64,000 bases of DNA from Glandiceps talaboti (Eukaryota > Hemichordata > Enteropneusta > Spengelidae). How positions within the stretch are numbered: position 1 is the stretch's first letter; every line of letters starts with the position of its first letter. The notes under the pieces were generated by a model. It was given only the letters and a program-made list of their open reading frames with translations, searched no databases and was not told the origin of the DNA. The stretch covers positions 1,607,501-1,671,500 of the forward strand of contig NC_135560.1 in assembly GCF_964340395.1 (NCBI RefSeq), written 5' to 3'. The position numbers and the translations under genes are program-made. Below, piece after piece: positions 50,001-61,038 of the stretch.

Positions 50001-53000
50001 TGGTGTTTTACTAGTAGATATTGATACAGGAAACCCAATTGGTGTTTTACTGGTAGATATTGATACAGGAAACCCAATTGGTGTTTTACTAGTAGATATT
50101 GATACAGGAAACCCAATTGGTGTTTTACTAGTAGATATTGATACAGGAAACCCAATTGGTGTTTTACTGGTAGATATTGATACAGGAAACCCAATTGGTG
50201 TTTTACTAGTAGATATTGATACAGGAAACCTAATTGGTGTTTTACTGGTAGATATTGATACAGGAAACCCAATTGGTGTTTTACTGGTAGATATTGATAC
50301 AGGAAACCCAATTGGTGTTTTACTAGTAGATATTGATACAGGAATCCCAATTGGTGTTTTACTAGTAGATATTGATACAGGAAACCCAATTGGTGTTTTA
50401 CTGGTAGATATTGATACAGGAAACCCAATTGGTGTTTTACTGGTAGATATTGATACAGGAAACCCAATTGGTGTTTTACTAGTAGATATTGATACAGGAA
50501 ACCCAATTGGTGTTTTACTGGTAGATATTGATACAGGAAACCTAATTGGTGTTTTACTGGTAGATATTGATACAGGAAACCCAATTGGTGTTTTACTAGT
50601 AGATATTGATACAGGAAACCCAATCGGTGTTTTACTAGTAGATTTTGATACAGGAAACCCAATTGGTGTTTTACTAGTAGATATTGATACAGGAAACTTA
50701 ACTGGTGTTTTACTAGTAGATATTGATACAGGAAACCTAATTGGTGTTTTACTAGTAGATATTGATACAGGAAACCCAATTGGTGTTTTACTGGTAGATA
50801 TTGATACAGGAAACCCAATTGGTGTTTTACTAGTAGATATTGATACAGGAAACTTAACTGGTGTTTTACTGGTAGATATTGATACAGGAAACTCAATTGG
50901 TGTTTTACTAGTAGATATTGATACAGGAAACTTAATTGGTGTTTTACTAGTAGATATTGATACAGGAAACTTAATTGGTGTTTTACTAGTAGATATTGAT
51001 ACAGGAAACCTAATTGGTGTTTTACTAGTAGATATTGATACAGGAAACTCAATTGGTGTTTTACTAGTAGATATTGATACAGGAAACCTAATTGGTGTTT
51101 TACTAGTAGATATTGATACAGGAAACTCAATTGGTGTTTACTAGTAGATATTGATACAGGAAACCTAATTGGTGTTTTACTAGTAGATATTGATACAGGA
51201 AACCCAATTGGTGTTTTACTAGTAGATATTGATACAGGAATCCCAATTGGTGTTTTACTAGTAGATATTGATACAAGAAACCCAATTGGTGTTTTACTGG
51301 TAGATTTTGATACAGGAAACCTAATTGGTGTTTTACTAGTAGATATTGATACAGGAAACTTAATTGGTGTTTTACTAGTAGATATTGATACAGGAAACCC
51401 AATTGGTGTTTTACTAGTAGATATTGATACAGGAAACCCAAATGGTGTTTTACTAGTAGATATTGATACAGGAAACCCAATTGGTGTTTTACTAGTAGAT
51501 ATTGATACAGGAAACCTAATTGGTGTTTTACTAGTAGCTTTTGATACAGGAAACCTAATTGGTGTTTTACTAGTAGATTTTGATACAGGAATCCCAATTG
51601 GTGTTTTACTAGTAGATATTGATACAGGAATCCCAATTGGTGTTTTACTGGTAGATATTGATACAGGAAACCTAATTGGTGTTTTACTAGTAGCTTTTGA
51701 TACAGGAAACCTAATTGGTGTTTTACTAGTAGATATTGATACAGGAAACCTAATTGGTGTTTTACTAGTAGATATTGATACAGGAAACCCAATTGGTGTT
51801 TTACTAGTAGATATTGATACAGGAAACCCAATTGGTGTTTTACTGGTAGATATTGATACAGGAAACCCAATTGGTGTTTTACTAGTAGATATTGATACAG
51901 GAAACCCAATTGGTGTTTTACTGGTAGATATTGATACAGGAAACCCAATTGGTGTTTTACTAGTAGATATTGATACAGGAAACCCAATTGGTGTTTTACT
52001 AGTAGATATTGATACAGGAAACCCAATTGGTGTTTTACTGGTAGATATTGATACAGGAAACCCAATTGGTGTTTTACTAGTAGATATTGATACAGGAAAC
52101 CTAATTGGTGTTTTACTGGTAGATATTGATACAGGAAACCCAATTGGTGTTTTACTGGTAGATATTGATACAGGAAACCCAATTGGTGTTTTACTAGTAG
52201 ATATTGATACAGGAATCCCAATTGGTGTTTTACTAGTAGATATTGATACAGGAAACCCAATTGGTGTTTTACTGGTAGATATTGATACAGGAAACCCAAT
52301 TGGTGTTTTACTGGTAGATATTGATACAGGAAACCCAATTGGTGTTTTACTAGTAGATATTGATACAGGAAACCCAATTGGTGTTTTACTGGTAGATATT
52401 GATACAGGAAACCTAATTGGTGTTTTACTGGTAGATATTGATACAGGAAACCCAATTGGTGTTTTACTAGTAGATATTGATACAGGAAACCCAATCGGTG
52501 TTTTACTAGTAGATTTTGATACAGGAAACCCAATTGGTGTTTTACTAGTAGATATTGATACAGGAAACTTAACTGGTGTTTTACTAGTAGATATTGATAC
52601 AGGAAACCTAATTGGTGTTTTACTAGTAGATATTGATACAGGAAACCCAATTGGTGTTTTACTGGTAGATATTGATACAGGAAACCCAATTGGTGTTTTA
52701 CTAGTAGATATTGATACAGGAAACTTAACTGGTGTTTTACTGGTAGATATTGATACAGGAAACTCAATTGGTGTTTTACTAGTAGATATTGATACAGGAA
52801 ACTTAATTGGTGTTTTACTAGTAGATATTGATACAGGAAACTTAATTGGTGTTTTACTAGTAGATATTGATACAGGAAACCTAATTGGTGTTTTACTAGT
52901 AGATATTGATACAGGAAACTCAATTGGTGTTTTACTAGTAGATATTGATACAGGAAACCTAATTGGTGTTTTACTAGTAGATATTGATACAGGAAACTCA

Positions 53001-53592
53001 ATTGGTGTTTACTAGTAGATATTGATACAGGAAACCTAATTGGTGTTTTACTAGTAGATATTGATACAGGAAACCCAATTGGTGTTTTACTAGTAGATAT
53101 TGATACAGGAATCCCAATTGGTGTTTTACTAGTAGATATTGATACAAGAAACCCAATTGGTGTTTTACTGGTAGATTTTGATACAGGAAACCTAATTGGT
53201 GTTTTACTAGTAGATATTGATACAGGAAACTTAATTGGTGTTTTACTAGTAGATATTGATACAGGAAACCCAATTGGTGTTTTACTAGTAGATATTGATA
53301 CAGGAAACCCAAATGGTGTTTTACTAGTAGATATTGATACAGGAAACCCAATTGGTGTTTTACTAGTAGATATTGATACAGGAAACCTAATTGGTGTTTT
53401 ACTAGTAGCTTTTGATACAGGAAACCTAATTGGTGTTTTACTAGTAGATTTTGATACAGGAATCCCAATTGGTGTTTTACTAGTAGATATTGATACAGGA
53501 ATCCCAATTGGTGTTTTACTGGTAGATATTGATACAGGAATACCAATTGGTGTTTTACTGGTAGATATTGATACAGGAAACCTAATTGGTGC
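47021..53592. repeat. 39-bp minisatellite, about 168 copies
   Basis: Units carry AATTGGTGTTTTACTAGTAG and ATATTGATACAGGAAACCC. As 39 is 13 codons, plus reads IGVLLVDIDTGNP and minus YQYLLVKHQLGFL for thousands of bases. Three 38-base units (GGTGTTTACTAG) near 48680, 51136 and 53007 reset the frame and mark higher-order duplication. At the 53.59-kb edge the array runs directly into a decayed transposase-like frame. No evidence for a protein. Confidence 0.97.
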
Positions 53593-54608
53593 ACTGGTGG
53601 TTTGTTATCTGTACCTCTTGGTGTTGCTAGCTGTGGAAGTCCATGGTTTTCAGCATACCAAAATATAAATTCAATACAGTGTTTGACTTGTTCGTATGTT
53701 AAAGTGGACATATGGATGAGGTTTGGGTATTGATTTTTGATTTTTTAATTTATAAAACAATTTTATCATGGCTTCCTACTTGAAAAAAGCAATGTGACAC
53801 AACATATACCAAGCTCTTGTTTGTAGTTCAATGAACTGCAAAAGCATGATAAATGTGTAAAAATGTTTGTTATTGTATGTACAATAACAAACATTCTTAC
53901 ATATTTGTTGGCTTTTTTCAACGTATTAAGTGACAAACATAGACTGAGACAATGTTGTTTCACTTTTATTTTCAAGTAGGACGCTATGATAAATTTGTTT
54001 TATCAATTAAAAATCCAAAAATAAATACCCAATTCTCATCCATATGGCCACTTTAAGGCATGCTTTGGATGTTTATCTGTGTTTCCATGAATGCGTGGAA
54101 TGGACCATTTTGTCTCATATCATATGTATTTAAATACTTCAAAGTAACATTGTGTTAAATTAAAATGCTTCTTTACAAACTTCTCCATCATCGTAATATG
54201 CATACTTGTGGCGTATTCGTTTCCTGACTGCATCTGGGTTGTCATCATTGCATGACTCTGGATCAAACCCAAGGACAAGTAAAGTTTTTTACGACAGTCA
54301 GCACTGCAACAACCATTTCTGATCACTTTGTCTTCAACTTCGATCTTTCGATCGCTAGTACTACTACTATTGATTGAGGACTCACTTTCGCCACTAGTAA
54401 TTCATTGTTCGCTTGACAATTGTGCCGCATGTGACGAAAATTCGTCAATATCGGCACTAAGCTTGTCGTGGATATCATCTGAATCAGGACAACCATCAAC
54501 TTCGTCATCACCAACAACCTGACATACTGTTTCCGTTGATACTGACATCACCGGAGGATTCAGTTGATCATGGCCTGGCAACACTGTCATTAGTACATGG
54601 TACTTCAT
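53593..54608 (-). pseudogene. Decayed transposase-like ORF split by a MITE
   Basis: Minus-strand pieces in order: an acidic Ser-rich N-terminal stretch (VGDDEVDGCPDSDDIHDKLS), a stop, SGESESSINSSSTSDRS, then a Cys cluster GCCSADCRKKLYLSL, then RIHGNTDKHPKHALTYEQV bridging the MITE when one TTAA is removed, then KHCIEFIFWYAENHGLPQL and ATPRGTDNKPPV, after which the 39-bp array begins. The HGNT-x(2-6)-K-x-A-L-(S/T)-(F/Y)-E-x-V plus FIxNYAExxGLP pattern is one I know from uncharacterised multi-copy transposase-like proteins of invertebrates and fish. The exact superfamily is not settled here. Confidence 0.5.
53699..54055. mobile_element. Palindromic MITE flanked by TTAA
   Basis: TTAA at 53699-53702 and 54052-54055. 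Between them the two halves are inverted copies along almost their full length (ends AGTGGACATATGGATGAG and CTCATCCATATGGCCACT; centre GTTTGTTATTG facing its inverse). TTAA duplication suggests piggyBac-type mobilisation. Confidence 0.8.
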
Positions 54609-54609
54609 A

Positions 54610-55498
54610 CTCGTGTTGGCTGCTTGAAAATTACCTGACCGAGATCTTCATCTGGGAAGTAGATTTCTCGCTCGGGTCGCTCAGAACTCATGTCTGCTAT
54701 GGATGTGTGTATATTATTTTCAGTTGCAAATGTCCGCTACATATAGTACATACGAAGTAAACAAGGTTGACCTCAATTTCATGAATGACCTCAGAAAATC
54801 TACTTCCTGGGTCAAGTGACCTTGATCGCGACGATTCGACATCGTGATCTGCGACACGGCAACATAACGTATTATGAGAGCAACTCCGACTACAAATGTC
54901 TGGATATCATCATTTCAACTAGAATTGCATCATATTTATTATTATCAATATCTAGTAATACAACTTTCAAAGACCGACATTCTGCAATGAAGTACACTGA
55001 AGTGAGTGACACATGCCCCTTCCTATGTAAAAGTAAATGTCGATCATCACCGCATGTTGAACCCCATCGATACAACTTTTGTTCATGTATTTTATTGTTA
55101 GAAACTCTGAAGAAAATCCACACGAAAAATTATTTTGGCTATTAAACTACTGTATTTACATTATATACTGTGGAAGTGGTAGTTCTAGAAGCTAGAGAAG
55201 TGCACGGTCAGGAATGAATGACTGAAAGAAAAATTCGTTGCCGACGTGTCACTGCGACTCTGCAGATTTAGAGTGGATGCGTACCACGTATAAATCGAAT
55301 GATTACTCGATTTCTATTGCAAGGACTTAAGGTCCCTTTTGTCATCTGACGACACATATATATATATAATAACACTGCGCTATATATAACCCATGGACAA
55401 CATAAAAGAACAAGAAGTATCTCGTGAAGGCTTCAAATGCCTAGCAATTTCCCAGATGATTTCAATGTAGTAACAATTATGCAATAAGAACCACATAC
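54610..55498. other. Intron sequence, nothing recognised
   Basis: Short frames on both strands only, plus a short (TA)n near 55355. Confidence 0.45.
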
Positions 55499-55610
55499 TT
55501 TTCAGGGCTGGAATCCACTGGATGACAGAATCTGGTAGTGGTGCTTGAATATATCCATGTAGTGTCATTCCTCTACTTCTAGTTCCTTGAACAGGATTTG
55601 ATGGGATGAC
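55499..55610 (-). CDS. NOL6: NOL6 exon
   Basis: The 112-base exon follows a CTCCCTGAG acceptor and ends AAAA before GTATGT, phase 1. It encodes VIPSNPVQGTRSRGM and APLPDSVIQWIPALK, matching the Pro-rich linker of NOL6 just before the LEGSGQWP region. Similarity here is weaker than in neighbouring exons, but phase agreement on both sides and the ALK-IIC junction support it. Confidence 0.85.
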
Positions 55611-55730
55611 CTCAGGGAGCAAAAACAAAACATGTTTCGAGTGAAAAACAACTACATTTATCATGTTAATCTAGTAAATCCAAAACAAATCTAGATGGGA
55701 AGGTTACGGTATGGTAATATATGTGTGCGC

Positions 55731-55731
<1 letters not shown>

Positions 55732-55818
<87 letters not shown>

Positions 55819-55842
55819 GTGCATGTTTGTGTGTGTGTGCAT

Positions 55843-55890
<48 letters not shown>
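55732..55890. repeat. (GT)n microsatellite, interrupted
   Basis: About 75 GT dinucleotides with TTTG, GCATG and GCATCAT interruptions, inside a 1.66-kb NOL6 intron. Confidence 0.97.
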
Positions 55891-55892
<2 letters not shown>

Positions 55893-56039
55893 CGTGCGAG
55901 ATCCATACATACTTATATTAAATCACATGTGAATAAAATATAGTAATTAAGCAATACCTCGTTAGTAATCAAGCAATAACTCGTTAGTAATTAAGCAATA
56001 ACTCATTAGTAATTAAGCAATAACTCGATAAGCTAAGCA

Positions 56040-56668
56040 CACACTAGAGCAATCAGCTGAGCAAAATTTCACTCATGGCAATTTGGTCACGCCAATTCCT
56101 CTCGTGTGTGGGCAAATTTTCATGAGATTTTGGTCATTCTTGACCGTGAGCCAAATATCTAGCGTGTTTGATAATTTTGGCCTCGAGTGAATTTTTGCTC
56201 CTATGTGTGCTGAACGGGAGCAAAATACTCACGACTTTCTCTTAAGAGTGCATGTGTTGTGATGAAATACACTACAAAATGTCTGTGCCCACTCCTGCTC
56301 AGTCTAAAATACAGGTGTGTAACTTCTATGTCAATAACGACTGTATTTTCATGGTTTTAGAAGACAAACGTGTCAATCTTTGACCTAAATACCCTTGGCT
56401 AGTGCCTTAGAGGGAATAGTCAACAAGACGCCTGTTATTGTGAAAAGCAATGGCTACAGGTATTTTGGCCACAAAATCAACATTTGTCTTTTAAAATCAT
56501 GAAAATACAGTCATTATTGACGTAGAAGTTACTCACCTGTATTTTTGACTGAGCAGGAGTGGGCACAGACATTTTGTAGTGTATTTTATCACTACACATG
56601 CACTCGTAAGAGAAAGCCAAGAACAACCAAAATCTCATGAAAGTTTGTTCAGCTGATTGCTGAGTGTG
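56040..56668. mobile_element. Fold-back element with long arms
   Basis: CACACTAGAGCAATCAGCTGA at the left end matches the inverse of the right end, and a long inner pair (56241-56385 against 56480-56625) is about 90 percent identical by eye. Each arm holds the same short frame starting MSVPTPAQSKIQV. Confidence 0.75.
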
Positions 56669-56689
56669 ATCCATGGGACATCATTCAAT

Positions 56690-57216
56690 CTTGGTAGGTT
56701 GATTGTTGGGACATTATTCAATCTTGGTAGGTTGATTGGTGGGACATTATTCAATCTTGGTAGGTTGATTGGTGGGACATTATTCAATCTTGGTAGGTTG
56801 ATTGGTGGGACATTATTCAATCTTGGTAGGTTGATTGGTGGGACATTATTCAATCTTTGTAGGTTGATTGGTGGTACATTATTCAATCTTGGTAGGTTGA
56901 TTGGTAGGACATTATTCAATCTTGGTAGGTTGATTGGTGGGACATTATTCAATCTTGGTAGGTTGATTGGTGGGACATTATTCAATCTTGGTAGGTTGAT
57001 TGGTGGGACATTATTCAATCTTGGTAGGTTGATTGGTGGGACATTATTCAATCTTTGTAGGTTGATTGGTGGTACATTATTCAATCTTGGTAGGTTGATT
57101 GGTAGGACATTATTCAATCTTGGTAGGTTGATTGGTGGGACATTATTCAATCTTGGTAGGTTGATTGGTGGGACATTATTCAATCTTGGTAGGTTGATTG
57201 GTAGGACATTATTCAA
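56690..57216. repeat. 33-bp minisatellite, about 16 copies
   Basis: Units carry GGACATTATTCAATCTTGGT then AGGTTGATTGGTG. Both strands open (LFNLGRLIGGT on plus). A two-unit variant, CAATCTTTGT, recurs 198 bases apart, showing a six-unit block duplication. It ends 54 bases from the NOL6 donor side at 57269. Confidence 0.96.
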
Positions 57217-57269
57217 CTTATAACATTATAACTGATTGAAGATGTTTACCTTAACTACCTTGTACTTAC

Positions 57270-57531
57270 TTCAGCATAACGACACACAGCAGAAGAAGCC
57301 TGTATGGATGCAATACTGAGAGGTAAATCTTCTAAACCTCGTAGTTTTTTACTTAGTGTGTTGTAAGCATGCATCACTGCCTGGTTCTCTTCATCTCCTA
57401 CTCCTCTCTCATCTTTTTTGTCTTTTCTAGTCATCACATTCTGCTTCTTGCCTTGGGCAGATGGTTGCTTTAGTAATGCATCAAGATGACCCCCAAGATA
57501 TACAAGTGACTGTGGTGTTATTCCTGCATGT
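57270..57531 (-). CDS. NOL6: NOL6 exon
   Basis: The 262-base exon begins after a CTACAG acceptor with the last base of the split Leu codon, then reads HAGITPQSLVYLGGHLDALL, continues through a charged Lys/Asp/Glu-rich insert (KKQNVMTRKDKKDERG), and ends with NTLSKKLRGLEDLPLSI and CRYAE before GTAAGT. It corresponds to the human stretch around FDDLSRKLWNLEALPLTV. The charged insert appears to be lineage-specific and is not part of the conserved fold. Confidence 0.93.
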
Positions 57532-57829
57532 CTGTAGATAAAATTCAGTGAGTCTCCTCCATTATACCCAAAACACTAATGTGACATTTAGTGATGTCAT
57601 AATATAGTTCAATAATTAGTTGGCAATCAATGTAAGTTCATAATATCATAACTGGCAAAGTCTAAGGAATAGTACAAAGTGATGTTTTTGACCCAAACAT
57701 ATGAAACAACACCAGATTTAAACTGAATGCCTCCTGTAAGGGCAAAACCATAGATTTTTGGGCCTACATACATTGTTGGAATGCAAAATAATTCTGAGCT
57801 ATAGGTATAATACATCATGTACCACTTCA

Positions 57830-58215
57830 CTGGAAAAACCAGAGATGAACTGAAAATGCTCCCATATATCTTTGTATGATCCGTAGATGTAGCAAGTTTC
57901 ATTGAATTTGGTGCATTATCATTAATTATGCAAGCCACTAACACCAAAAACTGTACAGTGACTGCAATGTACTCATGCCATTCATTATAAAGTGCAGCTG
58001 TTCTATGTTACATTTTAATTACAAAACTTAGCTAAATATGCAAATGAGCAATTACTTGACACAAGACTTTCAAATGTCTTTCTGTACTGTCGTACCTTTG
58101 TGTAATCAATATCTGTAGCAAGTTTCATCAAATTTGGTGCAGTCTTTCTTGGTATAAGCCCTAATTGCCAAAGTTCGTTAATTATGCAAATGAGCAATTA
58201 ATTGACAGCATTAAA
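57830..58215. repeat. Dispersed repeat family D, copy 1
   Basis: GTAGCAAGTTTCATTGAATT and TTAATTATGCAA recur twice internally and again at 59335-59760. Confidence 0.65.
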
Positions 58216-59334
58216 TTTCATTAAGAACTATCATATGTATGATCAATATTAGACCTCAAAATTAATATTTTTGTTCACCTGCCTATTGGGCATATAAGTT
58301 GGAAATTTATCTGCAAATATTTTACCTGCCCATATTTTCCTGGCAACTTCTAGTCCCTAAAGTCTAGTCTCCTTGTGTGTGCTACTACTTAGCCACCCAA
58401 TGCCCTTATAGCTACAGTCATTGCTATCTGGTCCATCCAGTACAACTCTCAGTAACATATTCAAAGTGTCAGTCTGTTCAAACTCCTTCCCCCACTCCTC
58501 ACAAAACTCTCGTTTTCTCTTCCTTTCATACATTTTCCAATAACTCTCATTGACTGACTATGTCATCCTTGTCACTTTCCTGTGATGTACTTGGTACAGC
58601 CACTAAATCTCATTGTCATAAGCCACAGTCTCTTTTAGGGCACCGCTCAGAAGGCACCTCTTTATTTCAAAATATAGCATATAGGCACCTCTTTATTTCA
58701 AAATATAGCACAAGAAATAACACGTTAACAGCTCTGGTTTGCGAGAATGCTCGTATAACAACATTCTCACCACCATCACCACTTTTTTCAATTTGCCTTT
58801 TCTCGCCTGTAGTCTTTTCACTCTCACTGTCTTCCTTAGGAAGTCCTTCTTTCAAACTTTTGGTGAATCCAAACTTCAACAAACTCATGATTATTCAACA
58901 GTGTGGGATCAACTCGGTTCGTGGCAAGACGTCAATTACGTGAATATTAAAGAGCTTGCTGAAAATTATGAATCACAAGAAAGCGTATTGATATGCAAAT
59001 TTGTCCATGCATTCTATCGATGTACACTTCCATATATAAAAAAGTTGCACTGAGGTCAACGGGTCATCACAAAACTAGCTACTCAATGCGGAAGTACAGA
59101 GATCAGTGCGTTAGCATATTTGATTGTGGTTACTTTTGAGTTACTGGGTGATAGTGTAAGTGTAAGTGTAAATTTTTATATTTATCAAAGGATAAGGATA
59201 ATTGAATATTTTAAGCTAGGTTTTCAAAATGTTTCAGAAAAAAGTAGCTGCTCAACTGGGCCGATTACAACAAATTTCATCTGCCCAACAGCAACTTTAA
59301 CTGGCCCTGGGCCACTGGGCCGGCATTAATTTCG
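58216..59334. other. Intron sequence, nothing recognised
   Basis: A short exact duplication TAGGCACCTCTTTATTTCAA at about 58640-58710. Frames up to 127 codons without recognisable domains. Confidence 0.45.
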
Positions 59335-59760
59335 AGCCCTGAATATCTGTGGCAAGTTTCATCAAATTTGATAAAGCTCTTCCGGATGCATAACCTGAGT
59401 TACAAACCTTCATTAATTATGCAAATTAGCTCTTAATTAACTTGACAAAAGTTAACAACTTTTAGTGGTTTTATATCTTTGTATGATATGTGCGTGTAGC
59501 AAGTTTCAATGAATCTGGTGCAGTCGTTCTACATGTATAACCCCATTTATACAATCATTTATTAAGCAAATTAGCATTAATTATGCAATCAACTCCCACC
59601 AAAAACTGATCAGCACAGTAAGTTACAGCTGACAATGTCACATAGTAAATTGCAGAACATTTGCTTCAGTACTTTTTGAGATATCAATGGAACAAAATTT
59701 CTGCACAGACTGACAGACAGACATCGCCACAACATCAGCTCTCATACGGGAGCTAACGAT
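59335..59760. repeat. Dispersed repeat family D, copy 2
   Basis: Shares GGCAAGTTTCATCAAATTTG and AATTATGCAAATTAGC with copy 1 and ends GACTGACAGACAGACATCG, then CTCATACGGGAGCTAACGAT. Confidence 0.65.
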
Positions 59761-59784
59761 TATATGAAACTAAATGAAATTTGA

Positions 59785-60039
59785 AGCTTGTATAGTTAAC
59801 ATACTGCCTCCTCATTAAAAAATCATTAATTATGCAAATTAACCATATAGCCTATAAGTTACTATATCAAGCTTGTATAGTTAACATACTGCCTCCTCAT
59901 TAAAAAATCATTAATTATGCAAATTAACCATATAGCCTATAAGTTACTATATCAAGCTTGTATAGTTAACATACTGCCTCCTCATTAAAAAATCATTGAT
60001 TATGCAAATTAACCATATAGCCTATAAGTTACTATATCA
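59785..60039. repeat. 85-bp tandem repeat, 3 copies
   Basis: Three nearly identical units starting AGCTTGTATAGTTAACATAC; only one base differs (ATTAATTATG/ATTGATTATG). Confidence 0.95.
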
Positions 60040-60149
60040 AGCTTTAAATACAGAGAAAAGGACTAACAATTAGTTTTGTTCTCACAATTTTCCAGATTTC
60101 TAAAATCATTTTTCTTATTTTCAATTTAAAGTATACCATCCTAATGATC

Positions 60150-60960
60150 CATGCTAGGTATAGATGTTCATTTGCTGAACGACTATTCAGTTGCCTATCC
60201 AACCCTGTTGTTATCTTTGCAATATACGTGATCATTTTGCTGTTGCCCTATGGGCGAGGTCATGTTGCTAGATATATTTGCATACACTTTTTGAATGTTT
60301 ATTCAGTTGCCTATACAACTATATCTTTGCAATATACATGATCATTTGGCTGTTGCTATGGGCGTGGTCTTGTTGCTAAGTACATGTATATACATTTTTT
60401 CTATTAATCCCTGTTGTTATCTTTGAAATGTATGCAATCATTTGGCTGTTACTATTGGCGTTGTCATTTACATACACTTTTGGAATGTTTATTCGGTTGT
60501 CTAATAGGCCAAAAAGATATATATATCTGGTTCTGGTCAGGGTAAACTTTCTAAAGTGGTGTGACAATAGACATTTTTTTTTTTCTATTTTTTTTTTTTT
60601 TTTTTTTTTTTGCAAATTAGTAAATACACATTTTTTTGACACTTTACATACTCTGTTCTATCATATTTATCACTTGAAAAACTTCCTTTTTCTTCAAAGC
60701 AGTTTAGGCTTTGTATTTAAGCAGTCTTGGCACGTAGGGTAGATTTCAGCTGCTTGTTCTCCTGATATCAGGAATAAATAAGGAACGGGAAAGCAAAAAT
60801 TATCTGAAAAAAAAGGTATTCAGGGCGAGGGTATTCAGGGCACTCGTGCACCGACCAGAACCAGATATATTTTTTTTTGGCCTTAATCCCTTTTGTTATC
60901 TTTGCAATATAATATAATATGTATATATATGATCATTTGGCTGTTACACAGCCTTATAGT
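60150..60960. repeat. Dispersed repeat family A, copy 3 (interrupted)
   Basis: Contains two to three tandem subcopies of TTATCTTTGCAATATACxTG with ATGGGCGxGGTC and is split by the inverted-repeat element at 60507-60882. Confidence 0.7.
60507..60882. mobile_element. MITE nested in a family A repeat
   Basis: Ends GGCCAAAAAGATATATATAT and CTGGTTCTGGTC, inverted at 60853-60882. Contains a T-rich tract (60580-60612). Family A sequence resumes after it with TTAATCCCTTTTGTTATCTT. Confidence 0.75.
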
Positions 60961-61038
60961 ACAGTTGTGCTAAAATAAAATTCAAATTATCGAGTGAATG
61001 ATCTACACCCCTGCCAACAATACTGTAATCCAACTTAC

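Noticed and set aside
47244-53711. Open frames of 413 to 819 codons in the 39-bp array
   Set aside because: 13-codon satellite unit open on both strands. Ends are set by a one-base deletion or by running into flanking sequence.
55691-55943. Cys-Val repeat frames
   Set aside because: Translation of a GT microsatellite.
58560-59053. Plus-strand frames of 127 and 104 codons
   Set aside because: Low-complexity Ser/Leu/Phe composition, with no domain and no splice context. Kept as intron sequence.
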